From contig NZ_WNKS01000014.1 of assembly GCF_009720655.1 (NCBI RefSeq), positions 57,602 through 121,601 of the forward strand: 64,000 nucleotides of DNA, read 5' to 3'. This document shows, one piece after another, positions 33,704 to 43,403 of the stretch. The position numbers and the translations under genes are program-made. The notes below the pieces were generated by a model. That model saw nothing but the letters and a program-made list of their open reading frames with translations. It was not told the origin of the DNA and ran no database searches. Positions within the stretch are counted from its first letter, which is position 1. Each line of letters begins with the position of its first letter. Source of the stretch: Rhodoblastus acidophilus (GTDB lineage: Bacteria > Pseudomonadota > Alphaproteobacteria > Rhizobiales > Beijerinckiaceae).

Positions 33704-34240
33704 ATGAATGGTGTCCCCAGCGATCTGCCGATCACCATCGTCGCCGCCGTCGCCCGCAACGGCGCGCTGGGTTTCCGCAACGCCATACCCTGGCGGGCGC
33801 CGAGCGATCTCAAACGCTTCAAGGAGATCACCTGGGGGCGCCCGCTGATCATGGGCCGCAAGACTTTTGAGTCGATCGGCAAGCCGCTGCCGGGCCGCGA
33901 AACCGTCGTCGTGACACGAGACCCGAATTTTTTCGGCGGCGAACCACCCGCCCGCGCCCATCTCGCCGGCGATTTCGAATCGGCGGTGGCGCTCGCCAAC
34001 GACATCGGCAGGAGCCTGCACTGCGCCGAGATCATCGTGGCCGGCGGCGCCGCGTTTTTTCGACGCGCCCTGCCGCTCGCCCGCTTTCTTCGGCTCACCC
34101 GCGTCGATTGCGAACCGCAGGCCGACGTGTTCTTTCCCGACGTCGATTGGCGGCAGTGGACCGAATTGCGCCGCGAAACACCGCCGCGCGGCGAAAAGGA
34201 CGAGGCCGACCTCGAATATGTCGACTACAGGCGGGTCTGA
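33704..34240 (+). CDS. folA: Dihydrofolate reductase FolA
   Basis: The 178-residue product reduces dihydrofolate with NADPH. Active-site features are AAVARNGALGFRNAIPWRAP with a Trp-Arg at the proline turn, DLKRFKEITWGRPLIMGRKTFESIG, and the NADPH-binding IIVAGGAAFFR. The ATG at 33704 starts just before the first strand. Its TGA stop coincides with the first three bases of the 129-bp element at 34238, so the original C-terminus may have differed slightly; the family's last strand (DEADLEYVDYRRV) appears complete. Confidence 0.93.
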   Translation: MNGVPSDLPITIVAAVARNGALGFRNAIPWRAPSDLKRFKEITWGRPLIMGRKTFESIGKPLPGRETVVVTRDPNFFGGEPPARAHLAGDFESAVALANDIGRSLHCAEIIVAGGAAFFRRALPLARFLRLTRVDCEPQADVFFPDVDWRQWTELRRETPPRGEKDEADLEYVDYRRV

Positions 34241-34366
34241 TACGGTTTCCGCAAGATCGCTTCGCGATCCGCGAAAACGAAATCGCGCGGAAATCCTTCA
34301 GGCGAAGGGCGGATTTCCGCGCGAGCGGAATACGATTTCCGAACTGATCCTTCGGAAATCGTATGA
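34238..34366 (-). repeat. 129-bp palindromic element, family B, copy 2
   Basis: The copy is inverted relative to 23625-23753. It begins TGATACGGTTTCCGCAAGAT and ends GGAAATCGTATGA, 129 bases. The left end supplies or overlaps the stop codon of folA, and the right end supplies an in-frame ATG 27 bases before the preferred start of the next gene. Confidence 0.92.
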
Positions 34367-34389
34367 CGGATAGGGGCGGGAGCAGGGGC

Positions 34390-35298
34390 ATGGCCGATCC
34401 GCACGTCGGATTTTTTTGCAAGTCCTATGCGTTCGACTTCAAGCATTTGCGGGGGATGCTGGAGTCCTTCGCCGCGCACAACCCGGACAACCTGCCCCTG
34501 ACCCTGTCCCTGCCGTCCCGCGACATCAAACCGTTTCTGGTCCTGCTCGGCGCGCCAAAAAACGTGACGATCGTGGCGGACGAGGACTATTGCGGCTTCG
34601 ACCTCTCCGCGCTGCCCGGCTGGTATGCGCAGCAGGTGTGCAAGCTCGCCTCCTGGCGCGCGACCGGGCTCGATCACCATGCCGTGCTGGATTCCGACAG
34701 CTATTTTATTGCCGACGTGACCAGGGCGGACCTCACGCCGCCACCGGGCAAGACGGCGATCGTCTGGGGCTCCGGGGTGCGCACCGTGCTGGAGCCCAGC
34801 GGGAGCGAGCGGCTGCTGGCCTATGTCAGGGACGGCTGGACGCCCGGCCCCCAAGATTTCCCGCCCGTTCGTCCACAGCCCCGGCTCGATTTTTCCCAGC
34901 TTCACGCCATCCGCTCGCTGAGCCAGGAGCAGATGTCGCTTGAGGCGCGCAGCGGCGCGATTTACAAGTTTTTTGGCGCAAAACAGTGGTTTTTCTACCA
35001 GCCAGGACAAATTTTCGCGCGAAAAATACTTGTTGAATTCGAACGCTGCATGGCGTCCGGCGATCTCGACCTCGTCGAAACCATCAAAATCGCGCCATGG
35101 GAGTACAATTGGTATGGCGAATACGCCGCCGCCTACCATTCCGCCGAAACGGACTTCCGCGTCTCTCCGGTGTTCCATGTCGCCAACAAGGAGGCGGCGC
35201 GATCGGCGGCGGACCAGGGCTTGACCGAAGCGGTGCTGGCGCGCAGGTTTAAATGGGTGCAAATGGCTTCGCGCCACCTGGACCTCCTCAAACTTTGA
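34390..35298 (+). CDS. DUF6492-like putative glycosyltransferase
   Basis: The 302-residue product appears to be a member of the DUF6492 group, which resembles nucleotide-diphospho-sugar transferases. It begins ADPHVGFFCKSYAFDFKHL and contains the possible metal motif AVLDSDSYF near 109-117 as well as QQVCKLASWRATGLDHHAVL. No signal peptide is seen. The ATG at 34390 has AGCAGGGG in front and is preferred over one nine codons earlier that is formed by the end of the 129-bp element. It is followed by another sugar-transfer-like gene. The product is unknown. Confidence 0.68.
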   Translation: MADPHVGFFCKSYAFDFKHLRGMLESFAAHNPDNLPLTLSLPSRDIKPFLVLLGAPKNVTIVADEDYCGFDLSALPGWYAQQVCKLASWRATGLDHHAVLDSDSYFIADVTRADLTPPPGKTAIVWGSGVRTVLEPSGSERLLAYVRDGWTPGPQDFPPVRPQPRLDFSQLHAIRSLSQEQMSLEARSGAIYKFFGAKQWFFYQPGQIFARKILVEFERCMASGDLDLVETIKIAPWEYNWYGEYAAAYHSAETDFRVSPVFHVANKEAARSAADQGLTEAVLARRFKWVQMASRHLDLLKL

Positions 35299-35326
35299 CG
35301 CCAGATGCGTCGTTTCTGGAGAGGGC

Positions 35327-36346
35327 ATGAATCCCGCGGATTTCAGAATCCACATGCGGCTGCTCTGCGCCAATCCGCCGGTGCTGCTGACCTCAACGAC
35401 CAATCTCGTCAACATTCCCGGAGACAGTGGGCACGACTCCCTGTCGGTTTTCGCAGAGCTCCTGGGCGACGAAAAACCCTACTTCCTGATCCAGCCCACC
35501 TGGCATTTCGCGGATGTCGCCAAAAACGACACCTATCGCGCCATTCTCACACGGGCGCTCGCCAGCCATGGACCCGGCCATGTGATCATCCTCATCGCCG
35601 AAGCCGAGGACGCTCGCGTGGCCCACGCGCTTGGCCTCGACTGGTGGAACGTTCATCACAACGCCCTGGTCGATGAAACCGTGTTCACACCGGGCGCCGG
35701 CGCGAAACAGTTCACCGCGCTCTACAACGCGCGCTTCGACGCCTTCAAGAACCACCACCTCGCCAAGTCGGTCGACAATCTCGCCCTGCTGTTCAGCGAG
35801 GCGCACTCGGCGCATGACGCGGCCCGCGTGGAGCGGATGCTCACCTATGCGCATTTCATCAATGGTAGCGCGACGGATCCGGCGCGCTACCGGCGTCTTT
35901 CGCCGCGGGAAACCGCCGAGATCATCCGCAAGGCGCGGGTCGGGCTGTGCCTCTCGTTCGTCGAAGGCGCAAATTACGCCTCGATTGAATATCTCCTGTG
36001 CGGCGTGCCGGTCGTCAGCGTGCCCAACAAGGGCGGGCGTGACGAATTCGCCGACCCCGCTTGGTGGCGCGTCTGCGAACCCACGCCGGAGGCCGTGGCG
36101 CGGGCGGTCCGCGAGATGGCGGAGCGGCGCATCGATCCGCACATGATCGCCAAAGGGGTGCGGCTGCGAATCGCCGAGCATCGGCGCAGGCTCATCGACT
36201 TGATGCGGCGCATTCAGCAACAGGCCGGAGCGCCGCCAGACTGGTCGACCGACTGGAGTTTTTTGCGCGGCGACGCGTTCGGCGGCATGGCCCATCAAAG
36301 TTTTGCTCAGGTGATCGCCATGTTGCGCCGGGTCAGGCAAGGCTGA
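35327..36346 (+). CDS. Glycosyltransferase-like protein (GT-B fold)
   Basis: The 339-residue product shows a GT-B/GT4-like C-terminal part: KARVGLCLSFVEGANYASIEYLLCG has the pattern of the donor-binding motif, with VPVVSVPNKGGRDEFADP following at about 230-247. The N-terminal half (LLTSTTNLVNIPGDSGHDSL) is not recognisable to me. GGAGAGG lies just before the ATG. It is 28 bases downstream of the DUF6492-like gene, so the two probably form an operon for a glycan or sugar-modified compound. No close function can be assigned. Confidence 0.7.
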   Translation: MNPADFRIHMRLLCANPPVLLTSTTNLVNIPGDSGHDSLSVFAELLGDEKPYFLIQPTWHFADVAKNDTYRAILTRALASHGPGHVIILIAEAEDARVAHALGLDWWNVHHNALVDETVFTPGAGAKQFTALYNARFDAFKNHHLAKSVDNLALLFSEAHSAHDAARVERMLTYAHFINGSATDPARYRRLSPRETAEIIRKARVGLCLSFVEGANYASIEYLLCGVPVVSVPNKGGRDEFADPAWWRVCEPTPEAVARAVREMAERRIDPHMIAKGVRLRIAEHRRRLIDLMRRIQQQAGAPPDWSTDWSFLRGDAFGGMAHQSFAQVIAMLRRVRQG

Positions 36347-36414
36347 TGGCGCCGTCCGGGCGCCAATGACGGCGCCGCAAGGAAATCTCAAGATTTCGGA
36401 CGCATCCTCCCCCC

Positions 36415-37005
36415 ATGACCGCCGTATTTGGACGACGCAATCGCGCCCCCACGCCCGCCCTCAAGCCCGCGCCGTCGCGCGCCGAACTGGCGCTGACGCC
36501 GGAGCAGCGCGCCTATCTGTTCGCCGGCGACCAGCCGCAGGCGTCCGAGCGGACTTCGGCCGGCGCCGAGGCGGCGCCGCGCCTGAACCGCCGCGCCGGA
36601 CTGATCGCCTGCGCCGCCCTGACGGCGGTTACGGTCGCGCTTGGCTCCATCGGCAAGCATGACGTCGCGCTCCTGGGCATGCCGAGCGCGATGGAGCCGA
36701 TGAGCCAGGATTTCCTCGCCTTGATCGGCCCCAACGCCGCAGCCTTCGTCCTGGCCTGGACTGTCGTGATCACCTTCCTCAATTTCAGCGCCAATCTCTG
36801 GCTGACTCGAAAACTCGCCGGCGCGTTCAGCCTTCGCAACCTTCCCGCCTATGCGGGCGTTGGCGCGAGCATCGGATGGGGCATGGCCTGGCTCGCCGAA
36901 GCGCTCGGCCTCGGCGCCTCCGAGATCGGCTTGGGAATGGAGGCGCTCGCCGGCGCCGGCCTGTCAGGGTTTTACCGTTTGCTGTCCGGGCCAGCCCGGC
37001 TGTAA
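36415..37005 (+). CDS. Hypothetical membrane protein
   Basis: The 196-residue product has a soluble N-terminus of about 60 residues, including LTPEQRAYLFAGDQPQ, and then hydrophobic stretches at about 63-80, 107-128 and 140-160. I do not recognise the family. No strong ribosome site precedes the ATG. Its end overlaps by 42 bases the end of a small convergent gene. Codon composition is like the neighbours, which supports a real gene. Confidence 0.58.
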   Translation: MTAVFGRRNRAPTPALKPAPSRAELALTPEQRAYLFAGDQPQASERTSAGAEAAPRLNRRAGLIACAALTAVTVALGSIGKHDVALLGMPSAMEPMSQDFLALIGPNAAAFVLAWTVVITFLNFSANLWLTRKLAGAFSLRNLPAYAGVGASIGWGMAWLAEALGLGASEIGLGMEALAGAGLSGFYRLLSGPARL

Positions 37006-37215
37006 CCCGCCGGGCCGGGTGAACGCACGGGCCAGCATGAGCGCGGAGTCGAGCGCCGAGCGCAGCAGCAGCAACATGCCGCCGAGCGCGTCGTGAGGGA
37101 AGGGCTGGCCGTGCGCCGTGGCCTCCGCGCGCATGGCGTCGAACTCGGCGATCGCGAAAAGGATATCCACCAGCGCGCGTTCAAGATGTTCGCAAATCGG
37201 TCGCTCGCAGTTCAT
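36964..37215 (-). CDS. Small hypothetical protein
   Basis: The 83-residue product (MNCERPICEHLERALVDILF) is mostly helical and contains no motif I know. A GGAG lies about ten bases before the ATG. It converges on and overlaps the upstream membrane-protein gene, so it may be spurious; the helical, amphipathic composition argues mildly for a real gene. Confidence 0.4.
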   Translation of the reverse strand: MNCERPICEHLERALVDILFAIAEFDAMRAEATAHGQPFPHDALGGMLLLLRSALDSALMLARAFTRPGGLQPGWPGQQTVKP

Positions 37216-37519
37216 TCGTGCTTTTTCTCCATGACGACGCGAATGCCAGCGTCTCGCTTTTTCAAGGCCTTAGCCCATCGGAACGGAGCTGAAGGGCCGC
37301 GCTGGCGTGACGGTGTGATCGGGACGTTACGCTCGGGTCATACGAAGCGGTGTCTTACCGGCGCTTGACGAAATTCGCGCGCATTTCAGCGATTTTTGAC
37401 CATAAGTCGCGCCGCCGCGTCGAGCTCTTCCCGAGCCAGCCGCGCGCGTCGGACGACGGCGTCCGGCGCGGCGCGGCCAGCGAAAACGGTGGAAATGCCG
37501 CTTGGGCATTGCGGAAACA
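37216..37519. other. Intergenic region before the degenerate dihydroorotase gene
   Basis: Many proteobacteria have pyrB directly in front of pyrC. Here about 300 bases with no recognisable gene take its place, and the short open frames do not resemble aspartate transcarbamoylase. I see no clear promoter. Confidence 0.5.
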
Positions 37520-38857
37520 ATGGCCGCGCGCTATCGAAACCTCATGTCCGCACCCCCTCCCACCGCCTTCGTCAATGCGAGCCTTGTCGATCCCGAGACC
37601 GGCGTGGAATCGCGCGGCGGCCTGCTGGTGGAGGACGGCCGCATCCTCGATTTCGGCGAAAAAATCGCGTCCGGCGCCTTTTCGCGCGACATTGGCGTCA
37701 TCGATTGCGCCGGCAACGTGTTGTCCCCCGGCCTGATCGACCTGCGCGCCTATCTCGGCGAGCCCGGCGGCGAGCACCGCGAATCCATCGCCACGGCGAC
37801 GGCGGCGGCGGCGGCCGGCGGGGTCACGACCATCGTCGCCAGCCCGGAAACCAGCCCGGTCACCGACGACCCCGCCGTCGTGGATTTTTTGAAACGCCGC
37901 GCCCGAGACCATGGCCGCGTCCGTGTCCTTCCCGCCGCCGCGATCTCCAAGGGGTTGGAGGGGAAAGAAATTTCCGAATTCGGCCTGCTGCGCGAAGCCG
38001 GCGCGGTCGCCTTCACCGACGGCTCCCATTCGATCCGCAACAGCCAGACTCTGCGCCGCGCGCTCACCTATGCCCGCGATTTCGACGCGCTGATCGTGCA
38101 TTTCCCCGAGGATCGCGATCTCGCCGGCGCCGGCGTGATGAACGCGGGCGAACTGGCGACGCGGCTCGGCCTTTCCGGCGCCCCGCGCGAGGCCGAGGCC
38201 ATTGCGCTCGACCGCGACATCCGTCTGGTGCGCATGACCGGCGCCCGTTATTGCGCCGCGCCGATTTCGACCACGCTGGCGCTCGACTCCATCGCCAAGG
38301 CCAAGGCGGAAGGCCTGCCGGTGTCCTGCGGCGTCACCATCAACCATTTGACGCTCAACGAAAATGACATCGGCGACTACCGCACCTTTTTAAAGGTGAA
38401 GCCGCCGCTGCGCCGCGAGGAGGAGCGTCTCGCCCTGGTCGAGGCGCTCGCCAGCGGCCTCATCGACATCATTTTTTCGGATCACGACCCGCAGGACGTC
38501 GAGACCAAGCGCCTGCCGTTCGCCGAGGCCGATTTCGGCGCGGTCGGCCTGGAAACCCTGCTTCCGGCCGCCTTGCGCCTCGTCCACGCCGGCGCCGTAT
38601 CTCTGCCCCAGGTCTTGCGGGCCATGACCGCCCGTCCCGCGGACATTCTCCGGTTGCCGCAGGGCCGCCTGAAAAAGGGCGCCCCGGCCGACCTGATCGT
38701 GTTCGACCCGGACGAGCCCTTTGTTCTCAACAAGGACAGTCTCAAGTCGCGTTGCAAGAACACGCCCTTCGACGAGGCGCGTTTGCAGGGCGTGGTGAAG
38801 ATCACCATGGTCGCGGGCGCCGTGGTCCATGGCAAGGATGCGAGGATTTTTTCATGA
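37520..38857 (+). CDS. Dihydroorotase-like protein lacking metal ligands (PyrC'-type)
   Basis: The 445-residue product has the full amidohydrolase fold of type I dihydroorotases ([14 protein letters not shown] near 67-80, [35 protein letters not shown], and the C-terminal [21 protein letters not shown]). The HxH metal motif, normally DxHxHxREPG, reads [10 protein letters not shown], so both histidines are gone. The third His region ([12 protein letters not shown]) and the aspartate (SDHDP) remain. Homologues of this kind (PyrC', PyrX) are inactive partners of aspartate transcarbamoylase. The start is uncertain, at 37520 or 37544. The stop overlaps plsY. Confidence 0.85.
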   Translation: MAARYRNLMSAPPPTAFVNASLVDPETGVESRGGLLVEDGRILDFGEKIASGAFSRDIGVIDCAGNVLSPGLIDLRAYLGEPGGEHRESIATATAAAAAGGVTTIVASPETSPVTDDPAVVDFLKRRARDHGRVRVLPAAAISKGLEGKEISEFGLLREAGAVAFTDGSHSIRNSQTLRRALTYARDFDALIVHFPEDRDLAGAGVMNAGELATRLGLSGAPREAEAIALDRDIRLVRMTGARYCAAPISTTLALDSIAKAKAEGLPVSCGVTINHLTLNENDIGDYRTFLKVKPPLRREEERLALVEALASGLIDIIFSDHDPQDVETKRLPFAEADFGAVGLETLLPAALRLVHAGAVSLPQVLRAMTARPADILRLPQGRLKKGAPADLIVFDPDEPFVLNKDSLKSRCKNTPFDEARLQGVVKITMVAGAVVHGKDARIFS

Positions 38858-39444
38858 GCGGCGTCATCCTGCTGGCGGGGGCGGCGGTCGCCGGCTATCT
38901 GCTGGGCTCCATCCCCTTCGGCCTGCTGCTGACCAAGGCAGCGGGCCTCGGCGACGTGCGCGACATCGGCTCCGGCAATATCGGCGCGACCAATGTCTTG
39001 CGGACCGGGCGAAAAGACATCGCCGCCGCCACCCTGGTGCTCGACGCGCTAAAAGCCACCGCCGCCGCGCTGCTTTTCGCCCCGTTTTCACCGGATGCCG
39101 CGGTCGTCGCCGGCTTTTTCGCCTTTCTCGGGCACATTTTCCCGGTCTGGCTGAAATTCAAGGGCGGCAAGGGCGTCGCGACCTATATCGGCTCGCTGTT
39201 GGGCGTCGCCTGGCCGGCGGGCCTCGCCTTCGCCGCGATCTGGCTGGCCACGGCCAAGCTCAGCCGCTATTCCTCGCTTTCAGCCCTCGTCGCCAGCGCG
39301 GCCTCGCCGCTGGTCTTGCTGGCGATGGGCCAAAAGCTCGCGGCGGGCGCGGCCTTGGTCATGACCGCGATTCTCTGGGCCAAGCACAGCGAGAACATCG
39401 CGCGCCTGCGCGCCGGAACCGAAGGGCGCATCGGCCAGAAATGA
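38854..39444 (+). CDS. plsY: Glycerol-3-phosphate acyltransferase PlsY
   Basis: The 196-residue integral membrane enzyme moves an acyl group from acyl-phosphate to glycerol-3-phosphate, the first step of phospholipid synthesis. Family motifs are [25 protein letters not shown] and [16 protein letters not shown], with five to seven membrane segments. The ATG overlaps the stop of the dihydroorotase-like gene (ATGA), and its own stop overlaps dprA, so the three genes are translated as a coupled unit. Confidence 0.95.
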   Translation: MSGVILLAGAAVAGYLLGSIPFGLLLTKAAGLGDVRDIGSGNIGATNVLRTGRKDIAAATLVLDALKATAAALLFAPFSPDAAVVAGFFAFLGHIFPVWLKFKGGKGVATYIGSLLGVAWPAGLAFAAIWLATAKLSRYSSLSALVASAASPLVLLAMGQKLAAGAALVMTAILWAKHSENIARLRAGTEGRIGQK

Positions 39445-40643
39445 AGGCGGCGGTCCTCACGGACGAACAGAGGCTGGACTGGCTCCAGCTGATTCGTTGC
39501 GAGAACATCGGGCCGCGCAGTTTCCATAAATTGATGCTTCGCCATGGTTCGGCGGCGGCGGCGCTGGCGGCGCTGCCGGCGCTGATTCGCCAGGGGGCAG
39601 GGCGAAAGATCGCCATCGCCTCGCGCGACTCCTGCGCGCGCGAACTGGCGGCGGCGCAAAAACTCGGCGCCCGCTACATCGCGCTCGGCGAGCCCGATTA
39701 CCCGCAAGGCCTCGTCCACATCGACGCGCCGCCGCCGCTGATTTGCCTGCGCGGCGACCCCGGTGTTTTCGCGCGGCCCATTGTCGCGGTGGTGGGCGCC
39801 AGGAACGCCTCCGGCGCCGGGCTGGCCTTCACCGAGCGCCTGACCCGGGGATTTGGCGCGGCCGGTTTCGCCGTGGTCTCGGGCCTCGCCCGAGGCATCG
39901 ATTCGTGCGCGCATAAAACCGCGCTGGCGAGCGGAACCATTGGCGTGCTCGCGGGCGGGCTCGACCGGCCTTATCCGCCCGAAAACCTCGGCTTGATCGA
40001 GGCCGTGGCGACGCGTGGCGCGCTGCTTTCGGAAATGCCGCTCGGCTGCGAGCCGCGCGGGCGGGATTTTCCCCGCCGCAACCGTCTGGTCTCCGGTCTG
40101 GCGCTGGGCGTGGTGGTCGTCGAGGCCGAGCGGCGCTCGGGCACGCTGATCACGGCGCGCTTCGCCCGCGAACAGGGCCGCGAGCTGTTCGCCGTGCCGG
40201 GATCGCCGCTCGACCCGCGCGCGGAAGGGACCAATGATCTGCTGGCCGAGGGCGCCTTCATGTGCCGGAGCGCGGCGGATGTGGTGGACAGACTGGCGCC
40301 GCTGGCGCGTCGGGGCGCGGCGAGCTACGGCATGCTGGCCGAACCCGGGGCCGGCTACATCCATGAGGCCCTGTGGGACGAATACGACGACGACGCGCCG
40401 TTCGTGGAGTCCCAGGGCGCCGAGACGCGGCCGATCGGGATTGCGGCGGCGCCCCTTGCCGAAAAACCGGCGCCCGCGCCCATCGAACAGATTTTGGGTC
40501 CGACGCCGCTGTCCGTGGACGAACTCGCCCGCGTATCCGGCTGGACGCCGGCGGAGATTCGCATGCGTCTTCAGGAGCTTGAACTGGAAGACCGCATCGA
40601 GCGCCACAGCGGCGACCGCGTGTCGCTGCGCCAGCGCCCTTAA
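39441..40643 (+). CDS. dprA: DNA processing protein DprA
   Basis: The 400-residue product is a DprA/Smf protein that loads RecA on single-stranded DNA taken up in transformation. The Rossmann-like core includes [36 protein letters not shown] and [20 protein letters not shown], and a C-terminal winged helix spans about 345-400 ([18 protein letters not shown]). The start codon overlaps the stop of plsY (ATGA). The stop overlaps by four bases the end of a convergent small gene. Most genomes carry dprA even where competence has not been seen. Confidence 0.94.
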   Translation: MKAAVLTDEQRLDWLQLIRCENIGPRSFHKLMLRHGSAAAALAALPALIRQGAGRKIAIASRDSCARELAAAQKLGARYIALGEPDYPQGLVHIDAPPPLICLRGDPGVFARPIVAVVGARNASGAGLAFTERLTRGFGAAGFAVVSGLARGIDSCAHKTALASGTIGVLAGGLDRPYPPENLGLIEAVATRGALLSEMPLGCEPRGRDFPRRNRLVSGLALGVVVVEAERRSGTLITARFAREQGRELFAVPGSPLDPRAEGTNDLLAEGAFMCRSAADVVDRLAPLARRGAASYGMLAEPGAGYIHEALWDEYDDDAPFVESQGAETRPIGIAAAPLAEKPAPAPIEQILGPTPLSVDELARVSGWTPAEIRMRLQELELEDRIERHSGDRVSLRQRP

Positions 40644-40942
40644 TCGTCGGCGCTGTCGGCATCCTCGCTCTGGCGCGATTGCAACTCCGCCTCGACCCTC
40701 GCCATGTTCAGCAGATAGGTGAGGAGGTCCAGCCGCGCCTCGCCGGCCATGGCCGCCAGCGCGCCGACCATGTCGGCGATATAGCGCGCGGTGTCTTCCG
40801 CGCAGCCGACGAGGTCGGGATCGCTTTCGGGCTCGTCATAGCGCAGGTCCGCCTCCCCGGCGGCCAGGTCCTGATGGGCGTTCTCCTCAATGGGAGCGGG
40901 TCGGGTTTGCGCTGATGTCGCGCGTTTGGATTTCTTGAACAT
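40640..40942 (-). CDS. Small hypothetical protein
   Basis: The 100-residue product (MFKKSKRATSAQTRPAPIEE) has a basic N-terminus and a helical second half (YIADMVGALAAMAGEARLDL, LTYLLNMARVEAEL). I do not know the family, but this kind of short acidic helical protein is common beside dprA in related genomes. GAGG precedes the start by four bases. It overlaps the dprA stop by four bases in convergent orientation. Confidence 0.62.
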   Translation of the reverse strand: MFKKSKRATSAQTRPAPIEENAHQDLAAGEADLRYDEPESDPDLVGCAEDTARYIADMVGALAAMAGEARLDLLTYLLNMARVEAELQSRQSEDADSADD

Positions 40943-41188
40943 GTCGCCTCAAGCCAGCCTTATGCTTGTTTCCGTAGCGCGTTCACGGGGAAACCACCTG
41001 CTTCCGCAACAATCGTTGTCTCCATGCGAGACACAACCAATGGTTGTTTACCATACGCTCAACGCCGTGCATGTGACAAACGATAATTTCCATTCATGCG
41101 GAAAGTTCCATCAGGTCGCGCCATTCCCCTAAGTTATAAGAATAACCAGTAATTATGGCGTCGTCGAGGAGGAACAGCGGACAGTTTT

Positions 41189-41677
41189 TCAACCTTTCGT
41201 CACCCGCGCCAAACGGTCGAGCGCCCCTTGCAGGATGTAAGCCGCGGCCATGCGGTCTACAACTTCCGCGCGTTTCGCCCGGCTGGCGTCCTGGGCGATG
41301 AGTTCGCGGGTGACCGCCGCTGTGGACAACCGCTCATCCCAGAAAACAAAGGGAATTTTCGCCATCGGCGCGGTCTGGCGGACGAACGCGCGGGTGGATT
41401 GCACGCGCGGGCCTTCGCTGCCATCCATGTTGAGCGGCAGACCGATGACGAAAGCAGCAACTCCATGATTGCGCGCAAGCTCGATCATCCGGGTCACATC
41501 CGCCGTGAATTTCGTCCGTCGGATCGTTTCGAGCGGCGAGGCCAGCCGTCGCTCGACGTCGGACAGGGCAAGACCGATGGTTTTTGTTCCCAGATCGATT
41601 CCCATCAGCCGCGCCTTTCCGGGCAGGCGGAGGCTGAGGTCTTCGAGGGTCAGGACGGGAACAAAGTTTTCTTCCAT
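41189..41677 (-). CDS. ruvX: Putative Holliday junction resolvase RuvX/YqgF
   Basis: The 162-residue product has the RNase H-like fold of Yqg[17 protein letters not shown] near 25-40 carries the first catalytic aspartate. Other family segments are [34 protein letters not shown] and [15 protein letters not shown], which carry acidic catalytic residues. The family processes 16S rRNA 5' ends and may resolve junctions. The ATG at 41677 is taken because the frame upstream has no homology. It is divergent from the metallo-hydrolase gene. Confidence 0.9.
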   Translation of the reverse strand: MEENFVPVLTLEDLSLRLPGKARLMGIDLGTKTIGLALSDVERRLASPLETIRRTKFTADVTRMIELARNHGVAAFVIGLPLNMDGSEGPRVQSTRAFVRQTAPMAKIPFVFWDERLSTAAVTRELIAQDASRAKRAEVVDRMAAAYILQGALDRLARVTKG

Positions 41678-41737
41678 CGGGCGTTTCACTTGCGTCTCGA
41701 GGCGGGATAGACTTGCTCTATAGCAGAGGGGGACGCG

Positions 41738-42436
41738 ATGAAACTGACCTGGCTCGGCCATTCGGCCTTTCGCCTCGATCTCGGCGCGGCGAAAATCCTC
41801 ATCGACCCCTTTTTGCGCGGCAATCCCAATTTCAGTCTGGATTTCGACGAAGTCACCTCCGGCGTCACCCACATCGTCATCACCCACGGCCATGACGACC
41901 ATATCGGCGACGCCGCCGAAATCGCCCAAAAACACGACGCGCAGGTGATCGCCAATTTTGAAATCTGCATGCACCTGAACGGGCTGGGCGTGGAAAACGT
42001 CAATCCCGGCAACACCGGCGGCGTGATTCCCACCGAACATTTTTCCGTGGCGCTGACGCCGGCGCTGCATTCCGCCGCCGCGACCATAGACGGAAAACTC
42101 ACGGCGCTGGGCAATGCGAACGGCGTGGTGATTCTGCCGGCCAGCGGCCCGCGCGTCCATCATTTCGGCGACACCGCCATGTTTTCGGACATGGCGCTGA
42201 CGCACGAGTTTTATAAGCCGCACATTGGCCTGATCCCGGTTGGCGGCCGTTTTACCATGGACGGGGCGACAGCCGCTCTGGCGACGCGCCGCTATTTCGA
42301 CTTCAGCGACGTCATCCCCATGCATTACGGCACGTTTCCAATCATCGACCCGACGCCGGAGAGGTTTGTCGCGGCGATGCAGGGCGCCAAAACCCGCGTT
42401 CACACGCCAAAACTCGGCGAAACCTTGACTTTTTGA
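41738..42436 (+). CDS. Metal-dependent hydrolase, UPF0173 (MBL fold)
   Basis: The 232-residue product is a YtkL/UPF0173 hydrolase of the metallo-beta-lactamase fold. It starts [13 protein letters not shown]. The metal-binding motif is H50-x-H52-x-D54-H55 in [10 protein letters not shown], with further ligands in [10 protein letters not shown] and PMHYGTFP. The substrate of this family is not established. The downstream exported-protein gene follows after ten bases and may be cotranscribed. Confidence 0.9.
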   Translation: MKLTWLGHSAFRLDLGAAKILIDPFLRGNPNFSLDFDEVTSGVTHIVITHGHDDHIGDAAEIAQKHDAQVIANFEICMHLNGLGVENVNPGNTGGVIPTEHFSVALTPALHSAAATIDGKLTALGNANGVVILPASGPRVHHFGDTAMFSDMALTHEFYKPHIGLIPVGGRFTMDGATAALATRRYFDFSDVIPMHYGTFPIIDPTPERFVAAMQGAKTRVHTPKLGETLTF

Positions 42437-42445
42437 GGCCGGGCC

Positions 42446-43045
42446 ATGCGCATTCTGCTCCTCGTCGCCCTCATGCTCACCGGCGCGGCCCGTGCGGAGC
42501 AGGCCCTTCCCAGGGAAGGCGAAGCCGGCTGCGCCAGCCCGGTGGCGGCCAACGACACCGCCGCGAGCCTGAAAAAACGCTTCGGCGCCGAAGCCAAAAT
42601 CACCCGCGTTTCCGGGGCCGAAGGCGAATCGCTGAAAGCCCTGGCGCTGTTTCCCAAAGACCCGGCGCGGCGGATCGAAATAATCTTCTCCGATGACAAG
42701 CTGACGACGGTTTCGGGCTATCGACTGCCGGAGCAGGGCGGCAAATGGACGGTGGCCGGGCTCGCCCCGGGCGCGGATGTCGCGACGGTTGAGGCCGCCA
42801 ACGGCAAGCCTTTCGAGGTGAGCGGGTTTGACTGGGATTACGGCGGCTATATCGAGGATTTTCATGGCGGCAAGCTTGCGAAACTTCCGGGCGGCTGCAC
42901 GCTGTCGATCCGTTTCGCCGTGGAGGGCGACCTGCCCAACGGCATGAGCGGCGACGGCGTCAAGATCGCCTCCACCGACAAGCGCCTGCGCGCGGCCGGC
43001 GCAAAAGTCTCTGCGATCATGGTCAACTTCCCCGCCCGCCCATGA
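42446..43045 (+). CDS. Exported hypothetical protein
   Basis: The 199-residue product has a signal peptide ([17 protein letters not shown], about 1-17). The mature part contains a likely disulfide pair (GCASPVA and GGCTLSI) and [19 protein letters not shown] do not recognise the family by name; similar short exported proteins are found in other Rhizobiales. It lies ten bases behind the UPF0173 hydrolase gene, with which it may be cotranscribed. Confidence 0.7.
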   Translation: MRILLLVALMLTGAARAEQALPREGEAGCASPVAANDTAASLKKRFGAEAKITRVSGAEGESLKALALFPKDPARRIEIIFSDDKLTTVSGYRLPEQGGKWTVAGLAPGADVATVEAANGKPFEVSGFDWDYGGYIEDFHGGKLAKLPGGCTLSIRFAVEGDLPNGMSGDGVKIASTDKRLRAAGAKVSAIMVNFPARP

Positions 43046-43106
43046 TTGCGCGGCGCGAGAGCGGGCTGTATAGCCAATCCGTCCTGTTTGGCTACGGAGT
43101 CCGAAA

Positions 43107-43394
43107 ATGTCGGTCGATCTGGCGACGGTGCGGCGCATCGCCCACCTGGCGCGCATCAGCGTAAGCGAGGATGAGGCCCCGCACCTGCAAAACGAGCTCA
43201 ACGCCATTCTCGGCTTCGTCGAGGAACTGAACAGCGTTGACGTTGACGGCGTCGAGCCCATGACCTCCGTGCTGCCGATGCGCATGAAGAAGCGGGTGGA
43301 CGAAATCACCGACGGCTACATCCAGCAAAAAGTGCTCGCCAACGCGCCCGCCCGCGAGGACGGTTTTTTTGTCGTGCCCAAAGTCATCGAATAG
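43107..43394 (+). CDS. gatC: Glutamyl-tRNA amidotransferase subunit C
   Basis: The 95-residue product is the small GatC subunit, which wraps around GatA and GatB in the tRNA-dependent amidotransferase. The family start [19 protein letters not shown] and the stretch [20 protein letters not shown] are diagnostic. It opens the gatC-gatA-chorismate mutase-gatB operon; gatA starts nine bases after its stop. Confidence 0.95.
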   Translation: MSVDLATVRRIAHLARISVSEDEAPHLQNELNAILGFVEELNSVDVDGVEPMTSVLPMRMKKRVDEITDGYIQQKVLANAPAREDGFFVVPKVIE

Positions 43395-43403
43395 GTTTTC
43401 GAA

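Noticed and set aside
41678..43309. Upstream extension of the ruvX frame to 706 codons
   Set aside because: It covers the UPF0173 hydrolase and exported-protein genes on the other strand and shows no RuvX homology before residue 545, so the gene starts at 41677.
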